Source of the DNA: Alisma plantago-aquatica
Taxonomy: Eukaryota; Streptophyta; Magnoliopsida; Alismatales; Alismataceae
Assembly (NCBI GenBank): GCA_963693085.1
Contig: OY856412.1
Coordinates: 965,492,281 to 965,556,280, forward strand
Direction of reading: 5' to 3'
DNA length: 64,000 nt
In this document: positions 32,861 through 45,142 of the stretch, one piece after another
Layout of the letters: every line of letters starts with the position of its first letter
How positions within the stretch are numbered: the first letter of the stretch is position 1
Notes under the pieces: generated by a model
The model's input: only the letters and a program-made list of their open reading frames with translations
The model's database searches: none
Told to the model about the DNA's origin: nothing
Made by a program: the position numbers and the translations under genes

Positions 32861-33755
32861 GATGTTTCATCGGTCTTGAGGGTTGTTAATCTCTAGAAGA
32901 CTAACAAGTTATTTTTGGTCAAACTATTGATGTGGGGATCTACATATGGTATTGCTTCAACCAGTTCAATGGCTTCAAGCTTGATGGGTACTTTGTTGAT
33001 CTTAAGTTTGTCGATGTCTTCGTGTTGACCTCGGGTCCATCTTCTGAACTGATTGATGGATTTAAGCTTGATGGATGTGTCTACTGGTCTTTGAATGATT
33101 ATTCAAGTGTTGACCTAAAGGGTCAATGAGACATGGGCATCTAATGAGGTCGACAGTTGATGTTTCATCGGTCTTGAGGGTTGTCGATCTTTGGTAGACT
33201 AACAAGTTATTTTTGGCCAGACTATTAATCTGGGGGTTTAAAGATGGTATTGCTTCAATCAGTTTGATGGCTTCAAGCTTGATGGGTACTTTTTTTATCT
33301 TAAGTTTGTCGATGTCTTCATGTCGACCTCGGGTCCATCTTCTAAACTGATTGATGGATTTAAGCTTGGTGGATGTGTCTGCTGGTCTTTGAATAATTGT
33401 TCAAGTGTTGACCTAAAGGTTCAATGAGACATGGGCATCTAATGAGATTGACGATTGATGTTTCATCGGTCTTGAGGGTTGTCGATCTTTGGTAGACTAA
33501 TAAGTTATTTTTGGTCAGACTATTGACCTGGGGGTCTACGGATGGTATTGCTTCAATCAGTTCGATGGCTTCAAGCTCGATGGGTACTTTGTTGATCTTA
33601 AGTTTTTTTTATGTCTTCGTGTCGACCTCAAGTCTATCTTCTGAACTAATCAATGGATTTAAGCTTTATGGATGTGTCTACTGGTCTTTGAATGATTGTT
33701 CAAGTGTTGACCTAAAGAGTCAATGAGACATGGGCATCTAATGAGGTCGAAAATC
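32861..33755. repeat. 298 bp tandem repeat, three copies
   Basis: Units begin GATGTTTCATCGGTCTTGAG at 32861, 33159 and 33457, a constant 298 bp step. Copies are highly similar, sharing GACTAACAAGTTATTTTTGG, ATGGCTTCAAGCTTGATGGG and GAGACATGGGCATCTAATGA. A short degenerate fourth fragment may follow at 33760-33815. Open frames inside the repeat have no known domain and reflect composition. Confidence 0.93.
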
Positions 33756-34357
33756 TTCTCATGAATAATGATTGATCTTGGAGGTCGATGGAAATGTCAT
33801 CGATCTTCAAGGTTTTGAGTTAAAATTCCTGCAATTTGCAATAAAACTCAATTATAACTAAGTATTTGGTTTTTTTAGTATAACATTGATAGTTTTGATA
33901 TTTTTAATCATTTGATTGCAAGATTCTATCGATGAGAAAGTAATGAAATGTGCATAAAATGGATGTTATCAGTAACCCTCTTTATTTTATTCCGTTCCAA
34001 ATAAAATAATACTTAGTTCTCTTTTCCCTTGATTTAGATTATATTAGGATAATTAGAGTCAAAAATATATATTACTAAAACATCATTTTTACATGAAGTT
34101 TAGGATAAACTACCTAATTTATTTCTTTACTAGAGTTAACAATACCTTTTTACCAAATAATTAGTCTTGACGCTAATTTGGCACTCTGAGATCATCCTAA
34201 TTATAGGATAAGCGGAAATAAATAAATAGAAAATAATGTATGAAATTGAATAAATGGGAAAATGAATCCATTGGATAAATACTTATTGACCAAACAAATA
34301 GATAAATACCAAATGATTCCAAAGGAGAAATTAGCACTAAAGTTGGACTTCTTCCCA
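33756..34357. other. AT-rich, no feature recognised
   Basis: This stretch lies between the tandem repeat and the duplicated gypsy-like region. No open frame or repeat is convincing. Confidence 0.3.
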
Positions 34358-34627
34358 TATACGTCTTCCTCGATAATGTCTCTATGTAAATCTAAACTTA
34401 GGGGGGACTAGTAAACGAGCTATATATGTATCATGAATTTCTAACCTAAGGTATACCCCTCACATCCTAGGCTCTTAGTGTTTCCTTTTTGTAGTCTAGG
34501 TATATCCTAATAATTAGGCCAATGATACTAGGATTTATTATCAATTATGTTCTTTGTTTATTTTCCTAATTAACCCTAATTTTCCAAGACATGCATGAGT
34601 GCTGACTATTTATAGGCTCTGATACTA
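34358..34627 (-). mobile_element. Interior fragment of gypsy-like element (copy b) with decayed PBS
   Basis: This 270 bp matches 53524-53794 closely, for example TCGATAATGTCTCTATGTAA and GTCTAGGTATATCCTAATAA. At its right edge, 34615-34627 is the primer-binding site in reverse orientation with one changed base (TAGTATCAGAGCC instead of TGGTATCAGAGCC), abutting an LTR end at 34628. It is therefore interior sequence of a minus-strand element lying left of LTR b. Similarity to the other copy ends near 34358. Confidence 0.65.
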
Positions 34628-37600
34628 TGTTGTAAAAACCTGATCTTTACGTTCAAATATTTACAAAATAATATCAGAAATATAAACAATCTCTATTACA
34701 ATCATGCTTTTACATCAGAGTCATGGAAGCTTTACACAATATTACAAATTTGAACATAAGAATCGATTCCCCATCTAGTCTTCAAAAGTGGACAACTCCT
34801 ACATCTCTATTCTATTTCTTCTTTGTATCACCTGTCTATGAGTTTACGAAGGAACAAAACCACACATGGACCCCATAAAGGGAAAAAAAGGTCAGCTAGG
34901 CTGGTACTAAATTCAATTATTGAGCTATTAAAAATATAGGCACAAAATATGATTCAGGTATAAGATGAATTCTAGGAGAGGACTATTTGGTGGACTTAGT
35001 TTATCCAACTGAGAATAACATGCATCAATGTTTTCTATATATAGAATTCAAGATGGTGTTGACAAGGTTAAAAATTATAACAAAATTTTCCAAGTTTAAT
35101 ATATCAAAATATTCAAATTTATTTGCAACAAAATGATCAGTTTAAATATTATGATTAAGCACTGTCATATCATTTCTTATCAATAACTACAATGCCATGT
35201 GTTCAATCATCTATGAGAGAACAACATAGTATCCTGCTATTTCAACCAATAAACTAGGGGACCACTAATCCATTACAACATGTGCACATGCAACACGACG
35301 TACCCAACCTCTAGGAGCCAAAGCTATAAAGGGCCAAATCCTAAAAGGACCAAAGTCCAGGGAGTCAAAACTCCAAGAATTCAATTTTGATGCCATCATG
35401 ATATTTACCATATCCAACAATAAAAGTATCTGGGGTGGAAAACTTTCAAAAAGGAAGGAAACACTTATAAAAAGTTTAGAGCTCACCACCAAACATGATA
35501 CAAAGAATTCTAGAGGGAAAGAAAATAACTAAATAAGTAAATTGAGAATCTAGTACCTCAATTTATCTAAGACTCCATGGATTGCATAATCAAAAAGTGG
35601 CTCCAAGAATGTATGAAGAGGTAATGCAAAGAATAATGATCTTGTCACCATTTGACTTGGAATTAATGTTGTTCAATTTTTCTTATTTATGATTAGTTTT
35701 CCCATATTAGATTTCTATCCCATATTTCGCCATCTCTCTAGATGTTAAATAAGTTATATACGATCTATGTTACATATCAATGTATCATATTAACCTTACT
35801 TAGTTCCTCAAATATTATCCTATCTCGAATATGATCCAATTCCATTTTGTAATTAGGGTTTTCGAGATGTACTTTATAAGATACTATTTATCAAGGTCCT
35901 TACTAGAAATATTTAGGTTTAATCTAACATACCTCTATACACACTAGTCATACACTTGTACTTAGATTTTAATTGCTTATAAATATAGTCTAGCACCTTT
36001 CTTTAGATGAATGGGGATAATATAGTCAAGCCTACATGTGATTTTGAGTATGACTATCCAAGTATTAATTCTCCCTTACTTATAAAATCATACTTACTAT
36101 CTCTTAGATATCACTCAATTCAAATCAAGTCAATATTTTACCTACATATATACTCCAATTATTTTTTCTAGAGTTTTGAATTTATAAAAAGGATACAATT
36201 ACTATTTAGATGTTTTAAATAATGCTTTCTAAATGAAATAACTTATTAATGCTATTATACATGTACCTAGACCATCATATTACATGTAAGATTTAGAGGA
36301 TTGACTAATCAATATGATTAAGGTACATGTACAATATTTTAGACTTTGTATTTATTAGTCTTGCTACACCATCATATGGATATATTCATATTACTAGGTG
36401 ATTGAAAGATTTATTAGTTATCATCTAGATATCCAAAATCTTAATTATAGGAAGCAACACTTACACATGGTTCTGTGATTTGAAGATTGGACAATCTACT
36501 ACAGGTTCTCGATGTATCAGCTTGCCATGACCACAACACTTTGCTTTAGCTTGCCAGTGTTTAAAGGATAGTTATCATGAGGGTGTTCGTAATTGGGTAT
36601 TTGGTCCTGGCCAGAGATAGTCTTTTGACCATTACTTTAGTTCTGGATCAGTTATGTTGTTCAGTGATAAGCAGTTTGCTGCTCCCTTGTCTGGGACTTT
36701 TGGCAATGTTGGGCTAGGTCAGCCATATGGAGGTTTGCATGTCTGCAACAGAGATCACCTTGGATCCATAAGTCTTATTGTTGGAGGGATGTGGATGGTG
36801 AAGTCAGAGAAGTGGCTGGCGATGTGGATTTGTAGGTTGTGAGGTTGGATTGCAGATGACTTCATGGAGAGGAGATGCAAACACATGCAAATATGAATCT
36901 CCATGCCCAGATCCATGGGAAGGTCGAACTTCATGGTGGTGGAGGATGACAGAGGTGATGATATTGGACTAAGTTTATGGGGATTGGTGAGAGGATCAGC
37001 TACTGGTGAGGGATGGTGTTGATGGTGTTGGTGGTCAGAGGTGTTGACCGAAATGGTGATAAAATAGATAGTTGTAGATCAAAGTTCCCTGTGATCAAGA
37101 GTGTAGCAATCATGGCTTTGTTAACCAGTCCTCCATAGACCAAGTTGGAGGGGTTGCGGCCGGTCCTTGCAACCCGACACTGGCTATTTTGTATACTTGA
37201 ACCTGGTGGGGCTAGATGGGGCATGGGTGAAAGTCACAAATTTGCTATAGGCGAGGTCAGACTAGTGACAAGGAAGGACCTTGTGATTTCTCAGATCACA
37301 TGTGAGAACCTGTTACACTAAATGATATTACTCAAAACATAAAACAAAATCGATCACTAATTAATCACATACCCCAAAATATGGGTAAATTAAAACCGAT
37401 TTCAACATCAACACCCTCTCAAAAACATTTGCATAAGAGCCAAATATCTTTCTTGTATCCATACTATGACAAGAATTTCATACAAATTGTTCTATCACCT
37501 TAGCTACAACATATATACACAAGAGAACAATATTTGTTTATGCAACACAACAAGCATTAATATGCTAACAAAATTCTAATTCATTTGAAACACCATATAC

Positions 37601-38086
37601 AAACTTTTCCTACCTGGACCTGAGAGTACATGGATGACTCTAGGACACACTAGACATCTAATCAACTTTCTCAAAGATTCATTACTATATCTCCTCTTTA
37701 CTGCCATAGGTTTGTTTTCGTCACTCTCGATTACCTAAAAAGATGTAGCAAACCACTAGGGTGTGACCCATGTACCAGCAAGAGATATAACCTCCAACAA
37801 TGTTTATTGATTCCAACATTTTTAGGTAATGAGACAATTTAAGCAATTTAATCATATATAACAAATAAGCTCAACAACACTGATGATTAACAAAATACAT
37901 AAATGAGCAAATAATAACTATCTTCATTAGCCAAACTATTCTCATATCCCTATTAACAATATAAGGAGTCTAGAAACATGAGCATCTCTAACATCATGAA
38001 TAAGTCTAGCATCATAAGCATAGCTAAAAACATCAACATGTCTAACAAGTTGAACATATCAACATCATATGTAAAGATAATAATAT

Positions 38087-38597
38087 AAGTGCAACTATCT
38101 GCATAAGCATGATTAGCAGTCTAGGAATCTCTAGTTACAAAGGCATTGCTAGCAATATAAGCATAGATAACAACATGTAATAATGAATTTCATAATCATA
38201 GACAACAGTAATAATATCTCTATCAACTTAAACATGACTATTGTATGTACACATTTATAACATGAGCATGTCCACAACATAACAATATAAGTACAACTAT
38301 CTCCATAAGCATGATTAGTAGTATAGGCATCTCTAGTTACAAAGGCATAGCTAGCAATATAAGAATAGATAACAACATACATAGAGCTAACAATATAAGT
38401 ACAACTACCTGCATAAGCATGATTAGCAGTATTGGCATCTCTAGTTATAAAGGCATAGCTAGCAATATATGTATAGATAACAACATGTTATCACAAATGT
38501 CATAATCATAGACAACAGTAATAATATATCTATCAACATAAACATGACTATTGTATGTACACATTTATAACATGAGCATATCTACAACATAACAATA
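38087..38597. repeat. Higher-order tandem repeat, A-B-A-A-B pattern
   Basis: Module A (about 100 bp, containing CATAAGCATGATTAGCAGT and AGCTAGCAATATAAG) occurs near 38087, 38289 and 38391. Module B (about 105 bp, containing CATAATCATAGACAACAGTA and ACATGACTATTGTATGTACA) occurs near 38183 and 38491. The surrounding DNA has shorter degenerate words of the same kind (AACATCAACATG). No coding potential is claimed. Confidence 0.8.
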
Positions 38598-39566
38598 TCT
38601 ACTATCTTTTAATGCATTAAACATCATTTCTATGTACAGAGAACAATAAGGGTTGTCATCAAATATGAAGCGTCGTGTAGAACCCTAAATAGATTTTCTA
38701 GACGGCTATATTACATCTTTTATTATGTCCTGAGGAATTTGAGGATACCACTTAAAATCCAACTGACCACTGCTAAGTCAAAATCAGTGCCATATAAGAT
38801 CTAGGAAGATCCAAACTCCTAAGATCTTCTCCACCCCTAGTCAGTACAGGTCCACCACAGTGACACATAAGGTCAAGCTTCCAACAGCCTAGTCCGTCCT
38901 TGGTATAGGTCACAACACTAGTGAAAGAATGTGGGTATGCATACCCTACCATATGAGGTACAACTGTAGTTGTCCTCCAAACTCATCACATATATTATCA
39001 TCGAGACATGACCACAATCATTCTCAAACTAAGGGCTAGGTATGACCGCAGTCATCCCCCCTAAACACTTTGATTCAGGATGACAAGCACCCCACATATT
39101 CAATAGTATGCGCTCCGAGTTTCCCTTAAGAATAATCATTTCACCATCTGGAAAGTTCTGACACTCAGATGGATCTGTGGTGCAGGGCACTACTTGAACA
39201 GAATTTCACTTGATTAATTATTTCCAATTGGGTGAATTAAGGCTGCAACAAACAAGTGGACATAGAAACCCTAATTCACTTCTAGCAAATATTGCTATAT
39301 AACAATTTTAGAAGATATAAAACATATGAGCCATATTGTTCATCATCTCATCATTACATGATGCTATTCACTTGCCATTCATGAGACTACACTTGTCATC
39401 ATACTGTCACAGGATATAAATCCCTTACACAATATCACATGGTATCAACCCTTACCAACACAAGAGGAATATACCTCATTTTGGGCTCAACCATGCCCAA
39501 AGGTCATTAAGACCATCATACTATTCCCTATAAGATCATCATTATCTTTGCATGCCTTATAACAAG

Positions 39567-39857
39567 TGTAACATCCCAGGATTTGAGGCCTCAAATAACA
39601 TGATCTTAAAAGGAATGATTGGACTACCCATATCACCAAGGTGCACCTCCTTTTCCGGGAGCCCATCATTAAAGAACTCCATAGTTAAGCGTGCTCGGCT
39701 TGGAGTAGTACTAGGATGGGTGACCAGTCGGGAAGTTGATCCTGACTTGCGCGTCAGTGTGGACAAAGTGTGCAGTTAAGGCTAGTGGTGGTTTGTGGGG
39801 CCAGTCGTCATTCCTGAAACTCTATTAGAGCCTAGGGCAGTGGGCCCGGTCATAACA
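39567..39857 (+). mobile_element. 5' Cassandra-type LTR with 5S rRNA-like sequence
   Basis: It starts TGTAACATCCC and ends GGTCATAACA. It is 291 bp, the same length as the 3' copy, from which it differs only at T versus C in CTCTA(T/C)TAGAG and at A versus T in CAT(A/T)ACA at the very end. About 105 bp from about 39655 resemble plant 5S rRNA, which defines Cassandra elements. The second difference makes its last bases match the end of the gypsy LTR (TAACA), as expected if the recombination junction is here. Confidence 0.93.
39683..39735 (+). promoter_or_regulatory. 5S rRNA internal promoter-like boxes (5' LTR)
   Basis: An A-box-like AGTTAAGCGTGCTCGGCT (39683-39700), an intermediate-element-like GTAGTACTAGGATGG and a C-box-like GGATGGGTGACC (39714-39725) followed by GGGAAGT lie in the order and spacing of a 5S rRNA gene. 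In 5S genes they recruit TFIIIA and RNA polymerase III. Whether they are used in the LTR is unknown. Confidence 0.85.
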
Positions 39858-39859
39858 TT

Positions 39860-39871
39860 TGGTATCAGAGC
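39860..39871 (+). promoter_or_regulatory. Primer-binding site, tRNA iMet type (gypsy leader side)
   Basis: TGGTATCAGAGC starts two bases after the 5' Cassandra LTR. The following ATGGGTTACTC differs from the Cassandra interior at 47955 onward (CATAACCCC), so downstream of here the sequence is gypsy leader. A 19-base stretch (39853-39871) is identical to 47936-47954. Confidence 0.85.
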
Positions 39872-40320
39872 ATGGGTTACTCATTTAACCATTAATAATT
39901 ATTAAAATTTACAAACTCCATAGAACCCAAGGGAGTTATTAGAGGAGTATCCGAAAGACGGAGGTGTCTAGAAAGGGATCACGACCGGGGGCTGGCAAGA
40001 TTTTTCCTCCGCACCGCTAGTCGGAATACGAGGACTCCCGGACCCGTGTGACCGCCTGGCCAAAGACTTAGGGTACGAATCGAAATAAGATACCTTTAGG
40101 ACTCTCTCATCTTATTTCATCACTCCTCATCTCATATTCTATTAAGGTTTTAAGAGTAGGATTTTCTCTCTCTTCTCCACACTCATGTGGTATGGGCATA
40201 TAAGATAAGGATTAAGGGTCCTCCATCAAATGAATAAAAGATATGTAATGAGATATCATTGAACATAAGTATAACTAGTTTAAATGATAAACTAAAGATT
40301 TGTTTGTTATGCTTATGTAG
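39872..40320 (+). other. Gypsy 5' leader
   Basis: This untranslated leader between primer-binding site and gag has no LTR of its own upstream. Transcription into it would have to start in the Cassandra LTR. Confidence 0.6.
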
Positions 40321-41676
40321 ATGGCTCGGACCAAGACTGTTGCTATTCCGGTGGGTTCTGGGAACCAATCTAGGAGTGTTTGGCCTCCCCGGAAGATTAA
40401 GGAATCTTCTGAGAAGAGGAAGAGGAACCATGAGGGTGGGTCATCTAAGAAGAGGAAGAGATCTGAAGAAACCACTCATGAGGTCCCTAACCCTAACCCA
40501 GTTCCATTTAGCAACCTTGACCAGGAAGAGGACCAAGGATATGAGGAACATGTGTTTGAGGAAGAAGCCAGGATGGAAGAAGACCAGGTTGATGAACCAA
40601 CCATGATGATCCCTACACCTGAGGTCATGTGGATTGAGCAACAAAAGAAGTTGACAGAAGCTATAAATGCTTTGGCCCTTCGAGACTTAGCTAGAGCTGA
40701 GAATGGTGAAACATATCCTGTTCGTCCCCGTGTTGGAGCCACCATTCTAGACTTTGTCAAGCTGAACATAGAGAAGTTCTGGGGTGAAGACAAATCTGAG
40801 GTAGTTGACAAGGCGGAAGCATGGGTGCTTGCAATAGAGAATGGATTCCGCATGCTTGAAGTGCAACCCTGCAAGAAGGTTCTCTTTGCTGCTCACCTCC
40901 TGGAAGGAGCAGCTAAGATATGGTGGGAGACTCACATCTCTGGAAGAGACCTGACAGAAGAACCTATGGCATGGGCTGATTTCAAGACCACCTTTAATGC
41001 CAGATTTGTCCCTGTTGCTGCTAAAAAGGAAAAGGAAAGAGAGTTCACCAATCTGACTCAAGGAAATTCCTCTGTGGCGGATTTTGGGCGGAAGTTTCGC
41101 ATCCTCGAACATTTTGGGTACAAGATGGATGAGGAAAGGAGGGTGGATCACTTCATAGAGCGACTTCATCCTGCCATCAAGCCTCATGTCATGGCAAGCA
41201 AGCCCAAGACCTTTGCAGAAGCTTACAATACAGCTTTGGATATGGAGAGGACTGTGATGCCTGTTCAACCTCCACCTAAGGGGTATTTGGGTTTCACTGA
41301 AGGAACTCAGAATCAGAAGAACCATCACAAGAAGGGACAAGGACGTCATCAAGCCAAAGGAAAGTATGGAGGAAAAGGGAAACCCCAACCAGATAGCAAC
41401 CGACCCCGATGCCGCTCTTGTGGAAGATGGCATCCTGGTGAGTGTCGCCACAAGAAGAAGGTCTGTTACCGCTGTAACCAAGAGGGACATGTCCAAGCTG
41501 CTTGTCCTCTACCTGCTCCCAGAGGACCAGGTCCAGTTGCAGCACCACCAGTAGCAGCCCCACCTGTAGCTGTGGCACCACCTGCAGGAGACAGAAGACA
41601 AGCTCGAGTGTTCGCCATTGACAATGAAGAAGCTCAAGCGAATGCTAACTGGTTGATTGAGGGTAATAACCCTTAG
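40321..41676 (+). CDS. gag: Ty3/gypsy gag
   Basis: The 451-residue frame runs from ATG at 40321 to TAG at 41674-41676. A basic N-terminus ([16 protein letters not shown]) is followed by an acidic stretch and a retrotransposon gag capsid domain ([47 protein letters not shown]). A Lys/Gly/Gln-rich linker then leads to zinc knuckle [14 protein letters not shown], residues 382-395 (CX2CX4HX4C), and a Pro/Ala-rich end. It would form virus-like particles and bind RNA. The frame is intact. pol lies in the -1 frame and starts 11 bases after the stop. Confidence 0.93.
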   Translation: MARTKTVAIPVGSGNQSRSVWPPRKIKESSEKRKRNHEGGSSKKRKRSEETTHEVPNPNPVPFSNLDQEEDQGYEEHVFEEEARMEEDQVDEPTMMIPTPEVMWIEQQKKLTEAINALALRDLARAENGETYPVRPRVGATILDFVKLNIEKFWGEDKSEVVDKAEAWVLAIENGFRMLEVQPCKKVLFAAHLLEGAAKIWWETHISGRDLTEEPMAWADFKTTFNARFVPVAAKKEKEREFTNLTQGNSSVADFGRKFRILEHFGYKMDEERRVDHFIERLHPAIKPHVMASKPKTFAEAYNTALDMERTVMPVQPPPKGYLGFTEGTQNQKNHHKKGQGRHQAKGKYGGKGKPQPDSNRPRCRSCGRWHPGECRHKKKVCYRCNQEGHVQAACPLPAPRGPGPVAAPPVAAPPVAVAPPAGDRRQARVFAIDNEEAQANANWLIEGNNP

Positions 41677-41687
41677 AGTTTTTCTTT

Positions 41688-44600
41688 ATGTTTGAAAGTC
41701 AAGCATGTAATGATCTAATGTATGATGAACATGATGTAGGCATGCTTGAAGTCATGGGACATAATGTAAAAGCTTTGTTTGACTCTGGATCTACTAATAC
41801 TTTCATTTCGAGAAATCTTGCAACAATGCTTTGTTTGGATATCAAGGACTTAGGATATGTCTTAGATGTTACAACCCCGAGTGGCCGTATCTTTACTTCT
41901 CTTTTGAAAACTCCGGTGTTACCTGTGAAATATAGAGATCATGAGTTTCCTACAGATTTTATCCTTCTTGACATGAATGATTTTGATGTGATCATTGGAA
42001 TGGATTGGCTTTATACCTATAGAGCCCATATTGACTGTAGGGAAAAGAAAGTGATCATTAAAGAACCAGGTCACCCACCTTTTGTCATTAGAGGTAGAAA
42101 AGATGCCACCACCAGCCTATATGTGTCATCCTTAAAAGCAGAAAAGATGATAAGTAAAGGTTGTCATGCTTTCCTAGCAGTTGTTACCGAACCCGAGACC
42201 AAGGTGCAACCCTTAGAGGAGATAGAGGTTGTAAAGGGCTATGCTGATGTTTTTCCGGATGATCTACCTGGGATTCCTCCCGAAAGAGAGGTGGACTTTT
42301 CCATAGAGCTAGCTCCAGGAACAAGCCCTATTTCCCGAGCACCTTATAGAATGGCCCTTGCAGAGTTGCTTGAGTTGAAGAAACAATTGCAAGAATTGCT
42401 AGACAAGGGTTTTATCCGTCCTAGCACATCACCATGGGGAGCACCAGTTCTTTTTGTAAAGAAAAAGGATGGGTCACTTCGAATGTGCATAGACTACCGG
42501 ATGATCAACCAAGCGACCATTAAGAACAAATACCCTTTACCCCGTATAGATGACCTGTTTGACCAGTTGAGGTCTGCCCGAGTCTTTTCCAAGATTGACT
42601 TAAGATCAGGTTACCATCAGTTGAGGGTCAAGAGTGAGGACATTCCAAAGACAGCTTTTCGAACACGATATGGTCATTATGAGTTTGTGGTTATGCCTTT
42701 TGGGTTGTCCAATGCACCTAGTGTATTCATGAACCTTATGAATAGTGTGTTCCAACCCTACCTTGACTCTTTTGTCATTGTGTTCATAGATGACATTTTG
42801 GTTTATTCCAATGACCTAGAGCAACACCGAGACCACCTAAGGATAGTCCTTGATATCCTGAGAAAGCAGAAGTTCTATGGAAAATTCTCAAAATGTGAGT
42901 TTTGGATAGATCAGGTCATGTTCCTTGGACATATCATCTCAGGAGGAACGATCGCCGTGGATCCAGCTAAAGTGTCGGCAGTTCGAGACTGGCCTACACC
43001 GAAGAACCCCTCCGAGATCCGAAGCTTCTTGGGGTTAGCAGGATACTACCGACGTTTCATTTCAAACTTCTCCAAGACTGCCTTGCCTTTGACCATGTTG
43101 ACTCAAAAGGATACAAAGTTTGTGTGGTCTAATGTTTGTGAAGCTCGTTTTCAAGAGTTGAAGGAGAAGTTGACCACAACACCAGTGTTGACTCTACCAT
43201 CAGGAAATGAGGGTTTCATGATCTTCACCGATGCATCAAAAATGGGACTTGGTTGTGTGTTGGAGCAGAATCGACATGTGGTTGCATATGCCTCTCGACA
43301 ACTCAAGCCCAATGAAGTGAATTACCCTACACATGACTTAGAGCTGGCAGCCATTATTCATGCTTTGAAGATTTGGCGACATTACCTATATGGTGCTACA
43401 TTTGAGATCTTCACCGACCATAAGAGCTTGAAGTACCTTCTGACACAGAAAGACTTAAACCTACGACAACGAAGATGGATGGAGTACATGAAGGACTATG
43501 ACTTCACCATAGCTTATCATCCAGGAAAAGCAAATGTGGTAGCTGATGCTTTGAGTAGGAAACAACTCAGGTGTGCAGCTGTCTTGTCTAGCCAGTGGAA
43601 GAGCTTAGAAGAGTTGGTGAAATGGTCTCCTCAACCGTTAAGTGATCGAGTTCGATTGGCCAACATTCAGATACAGTCTGATTTGTTAAGTGAGATTGTT
43701 GCAGCACAGTTGGTCAGTGGGGAACTTGACAAGATGAGAGGTTTGATGAGTAAACCGCAGACTCGTCTTTCTTTGGGAGTGGATGGAGGAATCAGGTTTG
43801 AGAATCGTATATGGGTTCCTGAAGACTCACCACTGAAAGAACGTATCTTGCAAGAGGCTCATGGTTCCAAGTATACAGTACATCCAGGAACTACTAAGAT
43901 GTTTAAGGACATGCAGAGGTTTTTCTGGTGGCCAGGAATGAAAAGAGACATTGCAGCTTATGTGGCCAGTTGTCTTACGTGCCAAATGGTGAAGGCTCAA
44001 CATCAACGACCCGGTGGACTTTTACAGTCTATAGAGATTCCAGAATGGAAATGGGAACAGATCACCATGGATTTCGTAGTGGGTTTACCCCGGACCAAGA
44101 GAGGTCATGATGCAATATGGGTTGTAGTGGATCGCCTTACCAAGTCAGCACATTTCCTTGCACTGAAAACCACTGCCAAGGTGTCAGATTTAGCTGAGTT
44201 GTACATCCGAGAGATAATACGTTTGCATGGAGTACCTAGTTCCATCATTTCTGATAGAGATCCAAAGTTCACTTCCAAACTGTGGAAGCAGGTTCAAGAG
44301 GAACTTGGTACAAGGTTAAAGTTCAGTACAGCTTATCACCCCCAGACAGATGGACAGTCAGAAAGGACAATCCAGACCTTAGAGGATCTTTTGAGAGCTT
44401 GTGTGCTCGATTGGGGTGGATCATGGGAGCAGTACTTGCCTTTAGCAGAGTTTGCTTATAACAACAGTTACCAAGCCAGTATCGGGATGCCTCCATATGA
44501 AGCTCTTTATGGGAGACCGTGTCGGTCACCACTTCACTGGGATGATGTTGGTGAGAGGACCTTGTTGAGGTCAGATGAGCTCCAAGTGTATGCTGATAAA

Positions 44601-45101
44601 GTTGCTTTGATCAAGCAAAGGCTAAAGAGAGCCCAGGATCGACAAAAGTCGTATGCTGATGCAAAGAGGACTGATGTGCATTTCACTGTGGGAGAACATG
44701 TTTTTCTGAAAATCTGACCACTCCGAGCTATAGCCAAGAATAGAGGAAAGCTGAGTCCCCGATATGTGGGTCCGTTTGAGGTATTAGAACGGATTGGTGA
44801 GGTGGCTTATCGTTTGGCGTTACCCCCACAATATAGTATGATGCATGATGTTTTTCACGTGTCCAATCTGAAGCGATATGTGCAAGATCCCAGCCATGTG
44901 TTGAGCATTGAACCTATTGAGCTTCAAGGGAAGCTGTCTTATCCTGAGTTACCTGTGCGTATTATAGATACTAAGGTAAAAGAGCTCAGAAATAAGGATA
45001 TAGAGATGGTAAAGGTTCTTTGGAAACACCATGGAGAGGATGAGGCCACATGGGAGCTAAAGACGGACATGGAAAAAGCATATCCTGACTTGTTTGTTTG
45101 A
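41688..45101 (+). pseudogene. pol: Ty3/gypsy chromovirus pol (one internal TGA)
   Basis: Domains are in chromovirus order. Aspartic protease has DSGST (Asp32). Reverse transcriptase has [14 protein letters not shown] and catalytic FIDD at 366-369. RNase H has FTDAS at 513-517. Integrase has a HHCC finger, then Asp795, Asp856 and Glu892 with 35 residues between the last two. The frame is uninterrupted to TGA at 44715-44717. It continues in the same frame (PLRAIAKNRGKLSPRYVGPF, MMHDVFHVSNLKRYV) to a C-terminal chromodomain-like segment (VLWKHHGEDEATWE) and TGA at 45099-45101. Read as a single protein it lacks only one codon of continuity. The stop removes the integrase C-terminal domain and chromodomain. 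Tekay-type is my best lineage guess. Confidence 0.93.
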
Positions 45102-45129
45102 TTGTAAATTTTGAGGACAAAATTCCTAT

Positions 45130-45142
45130 AAGGAGGGGAGGA
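45130..45142 (+). promoter_or_regulatory. Gypsy polypurine tract
   Basis: AAGGAGGGGAGGA lies immediately before TGTTATAACC, the start of the gypsy LTR. It would prime plus-strand synthesis. Its position, 29 bases after pol, is typical for plant gypsy elements. Confidence 0.85.

Noticed and set aside
32932..33726. Small proteins repeated within the 298 bp tandem repeat
   Set aside because: The frames exist only because the same DNA is repeated, differ in length among copies, and have no family signature.
39655..39765. A genuine 5S rRNA gene
   Set aside because: Only part of the 5S sequence is matched, with indels, and it repeats identically in both LTRs of one element.
40747..41496. A 249-codon minus-strand frame opposite gag
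   Set aside because: It mirrors the gag coding sequence and has no domain. gag on the plus strand has capsid and zinc-knuckle motifs.
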